From NCBI GenBank assembly GCA_024734495.1, contig JALMQS010000903.1:1-64000 (forward strand): DNA of 64,000 nt. Direction: 5' to 3'. The notes beneath the pieces are model-generated. The model was not told the DNA's origin. It did not search any database and was given only the letters and a program-made list of their open reading frames with translations. Positions 11,085-21,620 of the stretch are shown here, piece by piece (position 1 is the stretch's first letter; each line of letters begins with the position of its first letter). Made by a program: the position numbers and the translations under genes. Source of the stretch: Forficula auricularia. Lineage: Eukaryota > Arthropoda > Insecta > Dermaptera > Forficulidae.

Positions 11085-11250
11085 ATAATGAGAGAAGGAA
11101 TTACACCAAAAAGGTGCATCCTCTAAAGGCCTTGGTTGGCCCCTCCATCGTGAAAAGAAGAAGAAGAAGAGGGGATTTTATTGGCTGGTCGGGGGTCGAA
11201 GGTATCTGTTGATATGGGTCTTAAACAGCTGAAGGTTACAAGTCGTTATA
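11085..11250 (-). pseudogene. LINE (CR1/jockey-like) 3' end fragment
   Basis: On the minus strand this encodes LQLFKTHINRYLRPPTSQ, the extreme C-terminus of the same LINE protein seen at 56591-57178 (there LQLFKTRIHRCLRPPPSPQ). It is followed by a 3' UTR matching that copy (GGATGCACC, then CTTCTCTCAT) and ends in an A-rich tail, seen as T/A runs near 11050-11090. Only about 60 codons and the UTR survive, a typical 5'-truncated insertion. The frame is open but too short to be functional. The same UTR is used as the tail of the SINE at 49768-50115. Confidence 0.6.
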
Positions 11251-11887
11251 AGTTTGACTGATTTGCAAATTAAACAACTTCTAAGTAAGATTTTAGATTT
11301 AGATTTATTTATTGAAGAGGGAGTAGACGACTTGAGACAATAATAGGCGACTGGGTCGTCAAAAAAAAAATACAAAATAATAACCTGTTTTTTATGACTA
11401 CTTAAAATTGAAACTCTCTTTCTATGGCATTTTTGTAATGAAAATATTACATGAAAAATTCACCTTTGCATTCTTAGAGCAAATTTAAATTTTATAAATG
11501 GAGGAAAAAGTGATAACTTTTTCAAGAATACGCTCGATTCTTTATGCCTATATTAAGACATAGCCTTAGAATATCAGTAAAATCAATGGAAAAAAAATGT
11601 TTTCTATGCTCTAAAGATAGAATGCTTAAAATTGAATCAGATCTCTCCACATTGAAAATACAAACATTATATGTTACAAGATTTTCTGTTCTTGAGTTAT
11701 CATGGGAATGAGAATCCAGACAGACACGGTGAAAATAAAGAATGATTGAATCTACGTTTCAGAGATTTCTAAACACTGTCTTTTTTTGCGTGAATTCAAT
11801 GCCAGGACGTCTCGGAAGGAAACCCTCGCCTGCTTCCCGGGCGTTCCGAGTAAAACAAAAAAAATAATTAATTAATAATAATAATAC

Positions 11888-12393
11888 TTAAAAACAAATT
11901 TTGTGTTTGCCTCGTAACCACTCTATAAATATGAACGGTGCTAAAATTTTAGGTTATGTTTTTAGACATGGCTGTACTTTTTACACTACTATATTCTCAT
12001 TATGAATGGATCGTTTCCAAGCCATTGATATTATATCAATTGTATTAAAAGTAATTAGCAAAATATGTTTTTTTTTATTTTTTATCAAAACTACGAAGTA
12101 AATAATTTCAATTTTTTTTTATGTTACTCCGAATATATTATTCTAATAAATATTAGTTTTTCATCAAGATGGTGAAAGTCCTTCAATGAAAAAAAATAAA
12201 ATATTAATCATTTTCCCACCCTTTCCCAATCTACCATATGTAAAAGTTTTTATTTTTAATTGCAATTATTTCATGTTTCGTTGTGGTAAATCGTCTTCAA
12301 ATTTTAACAGTGTGTTTATTATGCTTTTATTGACTTATATTCCAAGTTTCGAAGACTTGTTGAATTTTTGCATTTGTGAAAGAACTACCTTAA
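11888..12393 (+). mobile_element. TTAA-flanked MITE, family 2
   Basis: About 506 bp between TTAA sites, aligned along its length with 7776-8310, sharing CTCGTAACCACTCTATAAAT, GTTACTCCGAATATATTATT and the GAAAGAACTACC right end. The 74-codon frame at 12186-12410 is a chance frame inside it. Confidence 0.65.
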
Positions 12394-12718
12394 GAAGAGA
12401 TAAATCTTAAGATTGATTTGAACTCCTGTAGGGTAGGCATCTAATAAGCATATATGTCAAAATGAATACATAACTTCCAGGAAAGAGTTCAAAATATCAA
12501 CCAAAGATTTTTTTGATTTAGCTTTTTTATTTAAACTTCGTTCCACTTTCTATCTTTCCATTTGCCCTATTTGGTAAAATTTTGTAATTGAATTTCTACT
12601 ATTATAAGAATGATTATTTTTCTGAATTTTTTGCATTTTGAATTGAAAATGTGTTTACTGTTTATACTCAAATTCTTTTTTTAAATGATGAAATTATATA
12701 AGATTTAAAAACATTTAT

Positions 12719-13055
12719 GAGGAATAACCATTCTACATTGGATTGTTGACCTTTCTATTATTATTGGTAACCATTGCTGAATACATAGAGGAATCGACTT
12801 AAAATTAAAAATAGTGATTGATTCTCATCTATTATTTGAGGAATAACCATTCTACATTGGGTTTTTGACGTTTCGGTTATTATTGGTAACCATTGCTGAA
12901 GACATGGAGGAATCGGCTTAAAATCAAAAATAACGATCGATTCTTATCTAATACTAGAGGAATAACCTTATTTCATTCAATTTTTGATGTTTTGATAATT
13001 AATGGTAACCTCTTCTGAAAACATGGAAGAATTGACTTAAAATCAAAAAGACCAA
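12719..13055 (-). repeat. 119-bp tandem array with hairpin plus GAAACGUC
   Basis: Three units start with GAGGAATAACC at about 12719, 12838 and 12957 (period 119). Read on the minus strand, a unit contains GGTTA-loop-TAACC (perfect in the second unit) followed by CGAAACGTC, the same stem II/GAAA/ACGU/C half of a hammerhead seen elsewhere. In place of CUGANGA it has a CTTCAGCAA-type sequence. Related arrays are at 49505-49715 and 59755-60480. Confidence 0.7.
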
Positions 13056-13075
13056 ATTCTTTTTTGGTAAACTCA

Positions 13076-13550
13076 ACCAAATTTTCTATACATATACTGT
13101 GGGCTCTCAGAAGGCTAGAAATGCAAAAACTAGCTGTCCAAAATGACGGGGAGGGGGAGGGGTTAAAATGAAAATTCTATCCCTTTGGCCAAACCCAACC
13201 AAATTTTGTATACATATCTACAGATCTACACATTTGTAGACCAGGTGTAGTGGGTTCAAGGGGTGGGGGTCCCGAGGGAGTAGATTCAGTGAATAGGGGT
13301 CCCGGGGGGTTGGAAATAGGGTCGTTTGGGTGAGGGGGACGTGGGCCAGGAGGGTTGAGGAGGTCGGTTGAGTCCAGGGGCAGAAGTTGGGCTCCAGGGT
13401 GGTTGGGAAGTGGGTCGGTGGGATGGAGGGGGTCTGGGTCAAGGGATGGGGGGCCTTGGGTAGCAAGAGGGCCACCCAAGGTCCGGAACGAGACGCTCCC
13501 TCCAGGGGCTAGGTGTTGCCTGGAGCGAATCAACGGGCAACAGCTAGTAT
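13076..13550 (+). repeat. Dispersed repeat with long G-rich strand
   Basis: The first part (AACTCAACCAAATTTTCTAT) matches 40385-40440. The second part (13210-13500) is strongly G-rich on the plus strand and ends in AGCAAGAGGGCCACCC and CAGCTAGTA, like 5950-6065. Proline-rich open frames on the minus strand here come from base composition. Confidence 0.55.
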
Positions 13551-14443
13551 ATTATATATATTTATATTTATGCCTATATCATTTTACTTTTTAAAATAAT
13601 CATAGGATATCATTTGATATTTTGAATTATTATTACATCTAAAACAAAACGAAAAGAAAATAATCTATTAAATTGAATTCTATTATATATTCCAAAGAAA
13701 ATCTTAAACAAAACGTGAACCTACCATTTTCTTTGATAATAACATTTATTTTTTCAATATCGATATGCGTCACAAAAAGAAACCAAATTCCCAATGTCTT
13801 AAAATAAAAATTCATTTTTATGCTCGACTAGTTTTATTTAAATATAAAAATAAAATTCCTATTAATGGAATGCGTGTCTCGCTGGCCGTTTCCTAGTGAA
13901 TAATTGATGCATACTGACTGGGTCTTTTCTTTCCTCTGTATAAAGAAAAAAATAAAATATAATAGAAACATATTCTTTCAATGACTTTACATAGAAAGAG
14001 TTTTGGAATATCTCACATCAATCAATGATACTTATACATTTAAGCTCGAAACTTCTCTAAGAAAATCACAAAAGTGTGTCTTCTATTAGATTCGAGACGA
14101 AATAGAATATTTTTAATTATATATAAGAAGGGTTGTCTTTACCTGCTCGGAATTCAAACCCAAGTGCAAAAATTTTCAATCCGAGTTAATTGGCTACCCT
14201 GTTAGAGAGATTCATCTCTGACATTGTATCGAACTAAATATTTCACTAAAAAATTTTTAATCTTCATTTGTAAAATTTCACGGTCTCGTGATTCTAAATT
14301 TAAACCCGTAGCCTGGTTTTATATTTTAAAAAAACACAGGTGTTTTAAATGTTTGTTGATTTTCTTCAAAAAACAAAGGATGATAAAATTACTTTCCAAA
14401 ATTGAACAAAAAGTAGAAAGTACCAATAGAAATAAATTTTAAA
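13551..14443. other. Unassigned AT-rich stretch
   Basis: No gene supported. Near 14140-14225 the minus strand has a GGGTTTGAATTCCGAG B-box-like string without a convincing A-box, perhaps an old SINE. Confidence 0.4.
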
Positions 14444-14620
14444 TTGGGGGTCGGAGAGGCTAGGGGTTAGGGTGTCAGCCTGCTAACCAAGTGGACCCGG
14501 GTTCGAATCCGACTCGAGGCATCCGGCTAAAATCTGACCCCGGTGTAGAGACAAATTTTTAAAAAAATAAGTAGTATCGTAAATTGGCTTAGGCTAGAAA
14601 GGCCAAAAAGCAAAAAAAAA
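14444..14620 (+). mobile_element. tRNA-derived SINE, type 1
   Basis: The head resembles a tRNA gene: an A-box region in GGCTAGGGGTTAGGGTG and a B-box GGGTTCGAATCC. It is followed by a CCGGCTAAAATCTGAC body, then GTATCGTAAATTGGCT and an A-rich tail. A full copy with target duplication is at 23543-23703 and a 3' fragment at 41527-41625. Confidence 0.7.
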
Positions 14621-14787
14621 TAATTAAATTTTTAAGAATTTCTCAAGAGAGTGTCATCTATTAGTTCCAAGACCGACTGTATTCTAAAAATATTTTAGAG
14701 GGGTCAATCAAAAGTTTTACCTTTGCATTCTTAACGGCAACCCTAATATAGATAAAAAATATATATGTTTATTTGCATCATGCACAG

Positions 14788-16470
14788 TAGGGGGAGAGGT
14801 GGCATGAAAGGGACATTTTTGCTGTGGAAGCTCTAATAAATAAAAAATATAACATTTTAAAGAGCTAAAAATATAATTAAAAACTTCAATTTATTGGCTA
14901 TCGAAATAAAATACAATAAAAACACATTCAATTGTTCTTAGTACTATATTTTTGCATTTTAACAAAAGTGTATTTTGTCCCTTTCCAAAATGGGTTGTAT
15001 TGAAAGGGACAACGATCATTTGGGACACCGCGTTAATATAAGGAAATCATCGTGAACTTTGCTACACACGTACTAAATATTAGGAAGCACGTATATAATT
15101 AACTATCTTTAGTTTAAAATTACATCTTTGAAAGTAATTAAAAAGCATATTGGTCTTAAATTTCTCATCTTAAAAGATAATTAATATGGGAATAAAACAT
15201 TTACCTTCAAACAATTAAAAAAATAACAAAACAATCATCGTTCTTTTAATAGTAATAAATCTTTTTTAAAAATAATTGCTTTTTTTCTATATGGTAAAAA
15301 GTAACAATAACAATTTTTTATGAAATACGAGTCAGGAAATGGACGTTCCTTTCATAACCGCCGTTTGTTGTGTCCCTTTCAAAACTACCAAACACAAATT
15401 AAAAACATGACCACAAAATCTACAATTCTAAATAAAAGTTTACTGATCTTTTTTTTTTCTCGTATCTGCATGTATATCACAATTTTTTTTTTAATGCAAT
15501 CGAATGCAAGAAGGGGCGCACCAGTAAAGATGCAGCCCCTATGGATCTCGAAAGACCCTTGCATTACCGAAGAGAAGGGAAAGTTGATTAAGTGAGAGGG
15601 TGTAGACGTAGGTGTTTATGTACTCGGGTTTTGAAGGTTTGAAGATTATAAGTGCTGGGAAAGATGGAGGCTGGGAGAGAGTTCCAGTTCCTTGAAGTCA
15701 TGGGGATATACGTATTGGCGAATGAAGTGGTCCGGCACTTTTCTAATTTGACCGCGAAAGAGTGTTGGGAGTCGGCAAAACGCGTGCTACGCGCAAAGCA
15801 TGCTTTGGGGGAACTATTGATTTTATCTCATCAGAGCACCTGCCGTGATAGTATCTATAGAAAAGGGAAAGGGCAGAGACATTTCTTCGATGAGCTAGCG
15901 AGTCGAGGGAGTCGGTGAGGGTAGAATCGTCAATTAGCCTGACGGCTCGTTTCTGAATTGCATCCAGGGTAGCAAGAGAATATTTAGAGGCTCCTCTCCA
16001 TAGATGAGAGCAGTATTCGACAGGGGCGGATTTGGGCCTTGTAGATGGTGAGAAGATGTAGGGGCGTGAAAAATTGTTTGGACCTGAATAAGTGGCCAAT
16101 CTTGCTGCAGATTTCGCCACAGAGGAGATGTGTTCGTTCCAAGACAGGTCACATGTGACAGAGACTCCCAACATGGATAGGCTGTCACACATTTTCGAAT
16201 TATAAACAAGGCTAAACTGTTTGAGCAACAGTTTACAATAATAAAAAACGTTTCTAAAGAAGAGCCAAAAAAATAATTTGGTACACGATTACCAACACAT
16301 CCACTTCACCGACATCCTTGAAATGATAGGAGTGTGAAGTAAGATGTTAATGTATGTACTTTGGGGTTGATACAGAACAAAAATAATGTCGTCCCGAGAC
16401 GACATTTATTTAACGAGCTATTTGAATGGTCCCTTTCAATACATGTCCCTTTCATCCCACCTCTCCCCTA
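14788..16470. mobile_element. TIR element with nested LINE fragment
   Basis: Ends are about 28-bp inverted repeats: TAGGGGGAGAGGTGG then ATGAAAGGGACAT on the left, and the complement ending at 16470 on the right, with one mismatch and one indel. The motif TGAAAGGGAC recurs internally (about 14999, 15350, 16425). No transposase is visible. A LINE fragment (15484-16200) interrupts it. A TA target duplication is possible but not certain. Confidence 0.55.
15484..16200 (-). pseudogene. LINE (CR1/jockey-like) reverse transcriptase C-terminal fragment
   Basis: The minus strand encodes the region after the RT palm of a CR1/jockey-type LINE: MCDSLSMLGVSVTCDLSWNE, then a YCSHLWRGAS motif, then QKRAVRLIDDSTLTDSLDSL and FYRYYHGRCSDEIKSI. 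Catalytic RT motifs lie further upstream in an intact element and are absent. The copy at 20461-21620 is longer and agrees residue by residue over this region. Here the frame shifts near 16010-16100 (the LFRS...CLEYGS segment moves to another frame) and again near 15730-15800, so it is non-functional. Its 5' end stops abruptly at about 16200. It sits inside the TIR element 14788-16470. Confidence 0.75.
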
Positions 16471-18540
16471 AAACCTTATTGATTTTTTTATGAATCAACA
16501 ACTCTGTCACTCTGGGCAAAACAAAATGTTTTCAATTAATTTAATACTGATTTTTGAACTTCTTTTTAATTTACAAAGAAGATGGATGATTATTTCTCAA
16601 GAGAACACATGAAATTCTCACTACTCATGAAATCATTTCACTACCAGGATAGAAAATTTTACTCCAGCCCTCCTTTAAAGCAGACGTTTGTTGGTTTAGG
16701 TCCTAAGAGAATATAGAAAGTGTTAAAGTAGGGGTGACGAGCTTTTGTTTGCTCCCTTGTGTGCACTCTTACGTGACATCTACTTCTTACTACAGCATAT
16801 TCACATCGAGCCTAAAAGGTTTCATTACTTTACGACTCCTCTATGTCTTTACATATTGCTTTTATGTTGAAGCAGCGCTTAGAATCAGTATTATTGATTA
16901 AACGATTAAAGCTTCTCTAGCATATCAACGTATTGGATTCAATCAGAAATTTTCAATTCTTTATTCTTATTTGTGGTTAAAAATGCTGGATTCCAATACG
17001 CACGATATAAGTTGAGAAAGAAAACCCGCAACAAGTTCCTTCAAAATCCTAAAATGTTGATTTTTCAATATTTAGATATCATTTGGATTATAACTTCGGG
17101 TTGAAAAATGCAGAAATCAACATATAGTAAAAGTTATAAGCTTGTAACTCATTGCCTCAGAAATTGAAAGTATTCGGATTCCAGTAATTGGAATTAAAGG
17201 TAATGATTACAATTGTAATTTGTAGTTTAAAATCGGTATCACTACAAGAAATTAATTGGTATCTTGTATTCTATATTATACTTATATTTGGTAATTGATA
17301 TCCGTACTAAAGATATCAAATGCAAATAAAATAAACCTGCCAAGTGCGAGTTGTACCATATCGGCGAGGATTCGGTAACTGATAACTCCTAAAATACTTA
17401 CGATATCAAATTAGTTCTTATTTGTCGTTGATAAGGGAAGAATGAATGAATTTGTGGAGATTCTTTTCATAATTTTAAGATAAGTCGTTTCTGAAAACAT
17501 GTACAAAAATCACCTAAATAAGACCAATTTGGCTCTGGCACTCCAGCAATTTAAATCAAAATAAATTAATCATCCTTATTTTACTTAAAGAAATACATAT
17601 TTACATCCCTTGATCAAAAATATTTTTTTTATTTCTGACCCTATAAGAATTTAACCTTTTCTAAGATAATCATTCGATTAAATTTATAGGTAAAACGATT
17701 TTTACTTTCGGTGAAATAAATAAATATCTTGAGCTTGTAAATTTCAAGTTTTTATCTTATTTAATGAAATCTAACAGAAAAATTCGTAGATTTTAATAAC
17801 GTTTCAACTTTTTCGATTAAATGTTTACTGACGACAAAAATAAATAAATAAAATTATAAAATTTGCAAAGGCGGTTCTGTATTTTTAAAATTACTTCATT
17901 CTCTATTTTTTAAAATTAATATATCTCTATCCCTTTAAATTAATATTTCTCTATCCCTTTAAATTGTTAAATTGTTTAAACACTCTCTTTTTTACCTTTG
18001 TCTCTATGACTTATTTGCAGTGGAGAGAAAATCCTACCCCGGGGAGAAAATTCTACTGTCTTCAAGTTAAACACATATATATAATCAAAGCCAAAATAAT
18101 AATTTAATCCTTAAATTTATCTCATCTTTTAGGTATTAGAATTAACAGTTATAAAATTATAATATAACACTAAAAAAATAAGCCCTCAAAAACTATGGTC
18201 CGGGGGAATCCACCTATTCCCCCTCTCGTCAGAGGCTGCTTATACCTAGGTGCTACATTTTCTGGTACAAGCTTTGAATTGCTTAAATAAATTATTTTAA
18301 TAATAATTGCTTAAACATAGAAAATTTGGAAAAATATAAAAATCTTTAGATGAAATGTAAGGCAAAAATACCTCTAATAATCTCATTAACGAACTGGAGT
18401 ATTTCGATTTACTCTAACCATTATCATTTGTCATCTTCACTTTCTTCTACTATCATACACCGTGGCAAAAGTTTTTTTTTATTATTATTAAATGTTTCTC
18501 TCTAATTCTGAAATAAGAGTACATTTGTATTAGATGAAGG
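16471..18540. other. Unassigned AT-rich stretch
   Basis: No gene or convincing repeat boundary. TGAATCAACAACTCTGTCAC near 16492 matches the outer flank of family A copies (8447, 25680, 30955). The remainder shows only AT-rich unique-looking sequence; CCCTTTAAATTAATATTTCT near 17930 is part of a short local duplication. Confidence 0.45.
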
Positions 18541-18579
18541 AGGAGGTATCAGCCAAAGTTGTATGCGCTGGGTTCAATA

Positions 18580-18645
18580 AAACACACCGAATAAAACGTT
18601 TCGGCTTGAATTTGTATGGCCATCTTCAGTTAATTGTGATACAAG
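18580..18645 (-). ncRNA. Hammerhead-like ribozyme, ACGU type
   Basis: Minus strand: CTGAAGA (18623-18629), extra T, stem II GGC/GCC, GAAA (18599-18602), stem III ACGU, then U at H17. Inverted partner of 20095-20150. Confidence 0.55.
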
Positions 18646-18814
18646 ATTTACAAATAGATGTTAACATTAATATATTTTATTCTTATTATTATAATATTAC
18701 AAGTTGACCAAGTTGGTTGTTTAATTTTACTTAGAGAAAGTGGTGTAGGTTATAGGTGAAACATGATATTAATTAATAAAGTAAAGGGTGTGTAGTTTCA
18801 ATAAAACTCAAAGA

Positions 18815-18875
18815 GGTTTATACAAACTCAATATATTTCCGGATTATTAGTCCATCATCAGGAGTTTACAGGTTA
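18815..18875 (-). ncRNA. Hammerhead-like ribozyme, AUAUAU type
   Basis: Minus strand: CTGATGA (18855-18861), stem II GGA/TCC, GAAA (18836-18839) preceded by one extra G, AUAUAU stem III. Partner of 18878-18945. Confidence 0.5.
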
Positions 18876-18877
18876 AA

Positions 18878-18945
18878 AAGTCAGTTGTCAGTCTGATGAT
18901 GGACTAATAATCCGAAATATATTGAGTTTGTATAAACCACTTTGA
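18878..18945 (+). ncRNA. Hammerhead-like ribozyme, AUAUAU type
   Basis: CTGATGA (18893-18899), extra T, stem II GGA/TCC, GAAA (18914-18917), palindromic AUAUAU stem III, U at H17, then GAGTTT. The upstream flank has lost the AAACTC that pairs with GAGTTT in the 61608 copy, so stem I is poor here. Confidence 0.5.
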
Positions 18946-19010
18946 GTTTTATTTCATTCACTGGTGAAACTACACACCCTTTACTTTATTAATTGGTTGT
19001 TTAAATTTAC

Positions 19011-19262
19011 AATAACTTTTAAGGAGTTAGGTGTTGGTTCTAGGTAAAACATTTTAACATAATAATAAAACTTGAGCATGAGGTAGGTTTCACAAAAAAA
19101 GAAATAAAACCAAATTGAGTTATGAATTCGATATATTTCGGGGTAAGCCCATTTCTCTGACTCCTGATGATGGGCTCACACCCGAAATATATCGAATTCA
19201 AAAACTCAATTTTGTTTTATTTCTTTTTTTTTGTGAAACCTACCTCAAGTTTTATTATTATA
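19011..19262. mobile_element. Foldback family B, second copy
   Basis: Flank box 19028-19052 (GGTGTTGGTTCTAGGTAAAA). Arms: TTGAGCATGAGGTAGG, GTTTCACAAAAAAAGAAATA and complements. The left arm core is degraded (TCAGAGA on the minus strand at 19154-19160); the right arm core is intact. Confidence 0.65.
19150..19205 (+). ncRNA. Hammerhead-like ribozyme, AUAUAU type
   Basis: CTGATGA (19164-19170), extra T, stem II GGG/CCC, GAAA (19184-19187), AUAUAU stem III, C at H17, followed by GA pairing with upstream TC. Confidence 0.6.
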
Positions 19263-19335
19263 TTAAAATTTACAGTTATACTCACAATGCGGTACACATA
19301 TGGGATTGAACCTAGCCTTGTCAAAAATAAGAATT

Positions 19336-19468
19336 GTAGCTTCATGTAAATTTATAGTGTGCTTGTCCCAAAGGTCCAGAGATGAATGTAATGAGTTTAT
19401 ATAAATTACATTACATTTATCTCTGAACCTTTGGCACAAACACATTATAAATTTACATGAAGTTACTT
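19336..19468. repeat. Small foldback
   Basis: AGCTTCATGTAAATTTATA and its complement flank an 11-bp centre; arms of about 60 bp including AAAGGTCCAGAGATGAATGT. No ribozyme core. Confidence 0.65.
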
Positions 19469-20094
19469 TATTTTTATTTTTATTTATTTATTTAGATAAT
19501 TTTACGGACTAGTAGTCCACTTACAAAAATGTCAAATACGTGTATAATGAGTGTTATATCAAGAAAAATAAAAAATAAAAAAAATTTTTACAAAGAATTA
19601 CAAAATAAAACATCAAAATCATATATAAACAATGCAAAAAAATACAATAATCTATACTCGAACAATAAATATAATTAACAATAAAAGAACAATCACATGA
19701 AAATCATACAGAAAACAATAATGAAAGAAAAGCAAAAGATAAAAGAGAAACATACATAAATAGGTACATAATTCAGTATTACAATGTTTACGGTGCTGGT
19801 GGGGATGTTCACATAAATTCATTCAAAAACAAAAACAAAATCTCGCAAAATTAAGTAAAGACAAAATTCAACAAAGATATGCCATTCAATAGTTTAATAA
19901 TAATAAACCAAAATAAAGCAATGCAAATCACTCCCATCAGACCCACATCTTACAATATTTTTTTTGACAAGGCTAGGTTCAATCTCATATGTGTACCGCA
20001 TTGTGTATATAACTGTAAGTTTAAACAACCAACTTTGTCAACTTTAATGTTATAATAATAAGAATAAATGTTAACATCTATTTGTACATTTTGT

Positions 20095-20150
20095 AGCCCA
20101 ATTAACTGAAGATGGCCAAATAAATTCAGGCCGAAACGTTTTATTCAGGG
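20095..20150 (+). ncRNA. Hammerhead-like ribozyme, ACGU type
   Basis: CTGAAGA (20106-20112), extra T, stem II GGCC/GGCC with loop, GAAA (20133-20136), stem III ACGU, U at H17, stem I starting UAA/UUA. Partner of 18580-18645. Confidence 0.6.
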
Positions 20151-20460
20151 TGTTTTATTGAATCCAACTTTGGCTGATACCTCCTTTTTCATCTAATACA
20201 GTTCCATCACAGCCACGAACTCTAACAACATTCATATAAGGTACATTTTCCAACTTTTATTTATTAAACATAGAAAGGGGAGCTTTCGTTCGAAGCAGAA
20301 ATTTAATAAATGTAATTTTTATATATATACATCTTTTGTATGTTTTTGTAAAAAAAAATTTAAAAGTGCTTAATCAAATATTTATTTATTATTATTTAAT
20401 AATAATTCTTCTTTGAATTTTTACAATTTTTGAAAGAAATTATTTCAAACACTTATCCAA

Positions 20461-21620
20461 CTACTTTATTTATTTATTTATTTATTTATTCAACGGCATG
20501 TGCCTTTAAAAAACATTACAAAAAGTAATACAAAGAAACACTACTTAGTAAAAAGTAGAGAAAAAAACAATAAAGTTAAACATACAAATAATAAACAATA
20601 ATACAGAGTAAATCAGATATAATAATTATGATAGTGAGTATTTAAATATATGAAAGTGTGTTTATTTTTATAATTCTAGACATTCTGTTGGTATCTATAG
20701 TAAAATTCAAAACGCATGCTTTTTGGGAAAGGGCGTTATAAGCGATGCTTAACCTATAAATAGGGTTGGTTTCGGAATGACGTGTAAATGGAACTGGTGG
20801 ATAGAATTTTTTTTTAATGCAATCGAATGCAAGAAGGAGTGCACCAGTAAAGATGCAGCCCCTATGGATCTCGAAAGACCCTTGTATTACCGAAGAGAAG
20901 GGAAAGTTGATTAAGTGAGAGGGTGTAGACGTAGGTGTCTATGCACCCCGGTTTTGAAGGTTTGAAGATCATAGGTGCTGGGAAAGATAGAGGCTGGGAG
21001 AGAGTTCCAGTTCCTTGAAGTTATGGGGATATATGTATGAATGAAGTGGTCCGGCACTTTTCCAATTTGACCGCGAAAGAGTGTTGGGAGTCGGCAAAAC
21101 GTGTGCTGCGTGCAAAGCATGCTTTGGGGGGAATTATTGATTTTATCTCATCAGAGCACCTGCCGTGATAGTATCTATAGAAAAGGGAAAGGGCAGAGAC
21201 ATTTCTTCGATGAGCCAGCGAGTCGAGGGAGTCGGTGAGGGTAGAATCGTCAATTAGCCTGACGGCTCGTTTCTGAATTGCATCAAGGGTAGCAAGAGAA
21301 TATTTTGAGGCTCCTCTCCACAGATGAGAGCCGTATTCGAGACAGGGGCGGATTTGGGCCTTGTAGATGGTGAGAAGTTGTGGGGGTTTGTAAAATCGCT
21401 TGGACCTGAATAAGTGGCCAATCTTCCTTGCTGCAGATTTCGCCACAGAGGAGATGTGTTCATTCCAAGACAGGTCAGATGCGACAGAGACGCCCAACAT
21501 GGATAGGCTGTCACACATTTTCAGGGTAGAATGGTTGATTCTGTCGTAGTGGGTAGGAAGGATTGTTCAGTGGAAAAAGAATTCTAAGCTCAGGACAACG
21601 AATGGTATCAGACATAATTT
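20461..21620 (-). pseudogene. LINE (CR1/jockey-like) 3' part with tail
   Basis: Minus-strand 5'-truncated LINE. The coding part includes INHSTLKMCDSLSMLGVSV, LFRSKRFYKPPQLLTIYKAQ, RPCLEYGSHLWRGASKYSLA and FYRYYHGRCSDEIKSIIPPK in one frame of 165 codons (21021-21518). A short frameshift leads to the C-terminal block SRNWNSLPASIFPSTYDLQT, ending RHLRLHPLT and a stop at 20911. The 3' end is a run of TTTA units (AAAT tail on the minus strand) at 20465-20491. This is the RT thumb and C-terminal region; the palm with the catalytic aspartates is missing. The homology fades at about 21600. The frameshift near 21020-21110 and the truncation make it non-functional. Confidence 0.75.

Larger units (their letters stand above)
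18725..18992. mobile_element. Foldback family B with hammerhead-like pair and flank box
   Basis: Flank box at about 18737-18764 (GGTGTAGGTTATAGGTGAAA). Arms run from ACTCAAAGAGGTTTAT and its complement, around a centre of about 25 bp. Nearly the same element lies at 61505-61745. It interrupts the arm of the larger foldback, so it inserted later. Confidence 0.7.
18541..20205. mobile_element. Large nested foldback with hammerhead-like pair
   Basis: Outer arms 18541-18720 plus 19269-19335 on the left and 19960-20205 on the right are reverse complements (GAGGTATCAGCCAAAGTTG, GGCCATCTTCAGTTAA, GACAAGGCTAGGTTCAAT and their complements). The left arm is split by two younger foldbacks (18725-18992 and 19011-19262), and a third small one (19336-19468) sits in the centre. 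Each arm has one hammerhead-like motif on the opposite strand from the other. Confidence 0.7.

Noticed and set aside
11812..11849. Hairpin CTCGGAA...TTCCGAG as a terminator or small RNA
   Set aside because: A single short GC-rich inverted repeat with no T-run termination context or second copy.
12719..13055. CRISPR-like array
   Set aside because: Whole 119-bp units repeat with divergence, with no short repeats separated by unique spacers, and the genome is eukaryotic.
13177..13594. Proline-rich proteins on the minus strand and a glycine/arginine-rich frame on the plus strand
   Set aside because: They are translations of a G-rich dispersed repeat in several frames at once; the same happens at 55313-55666.
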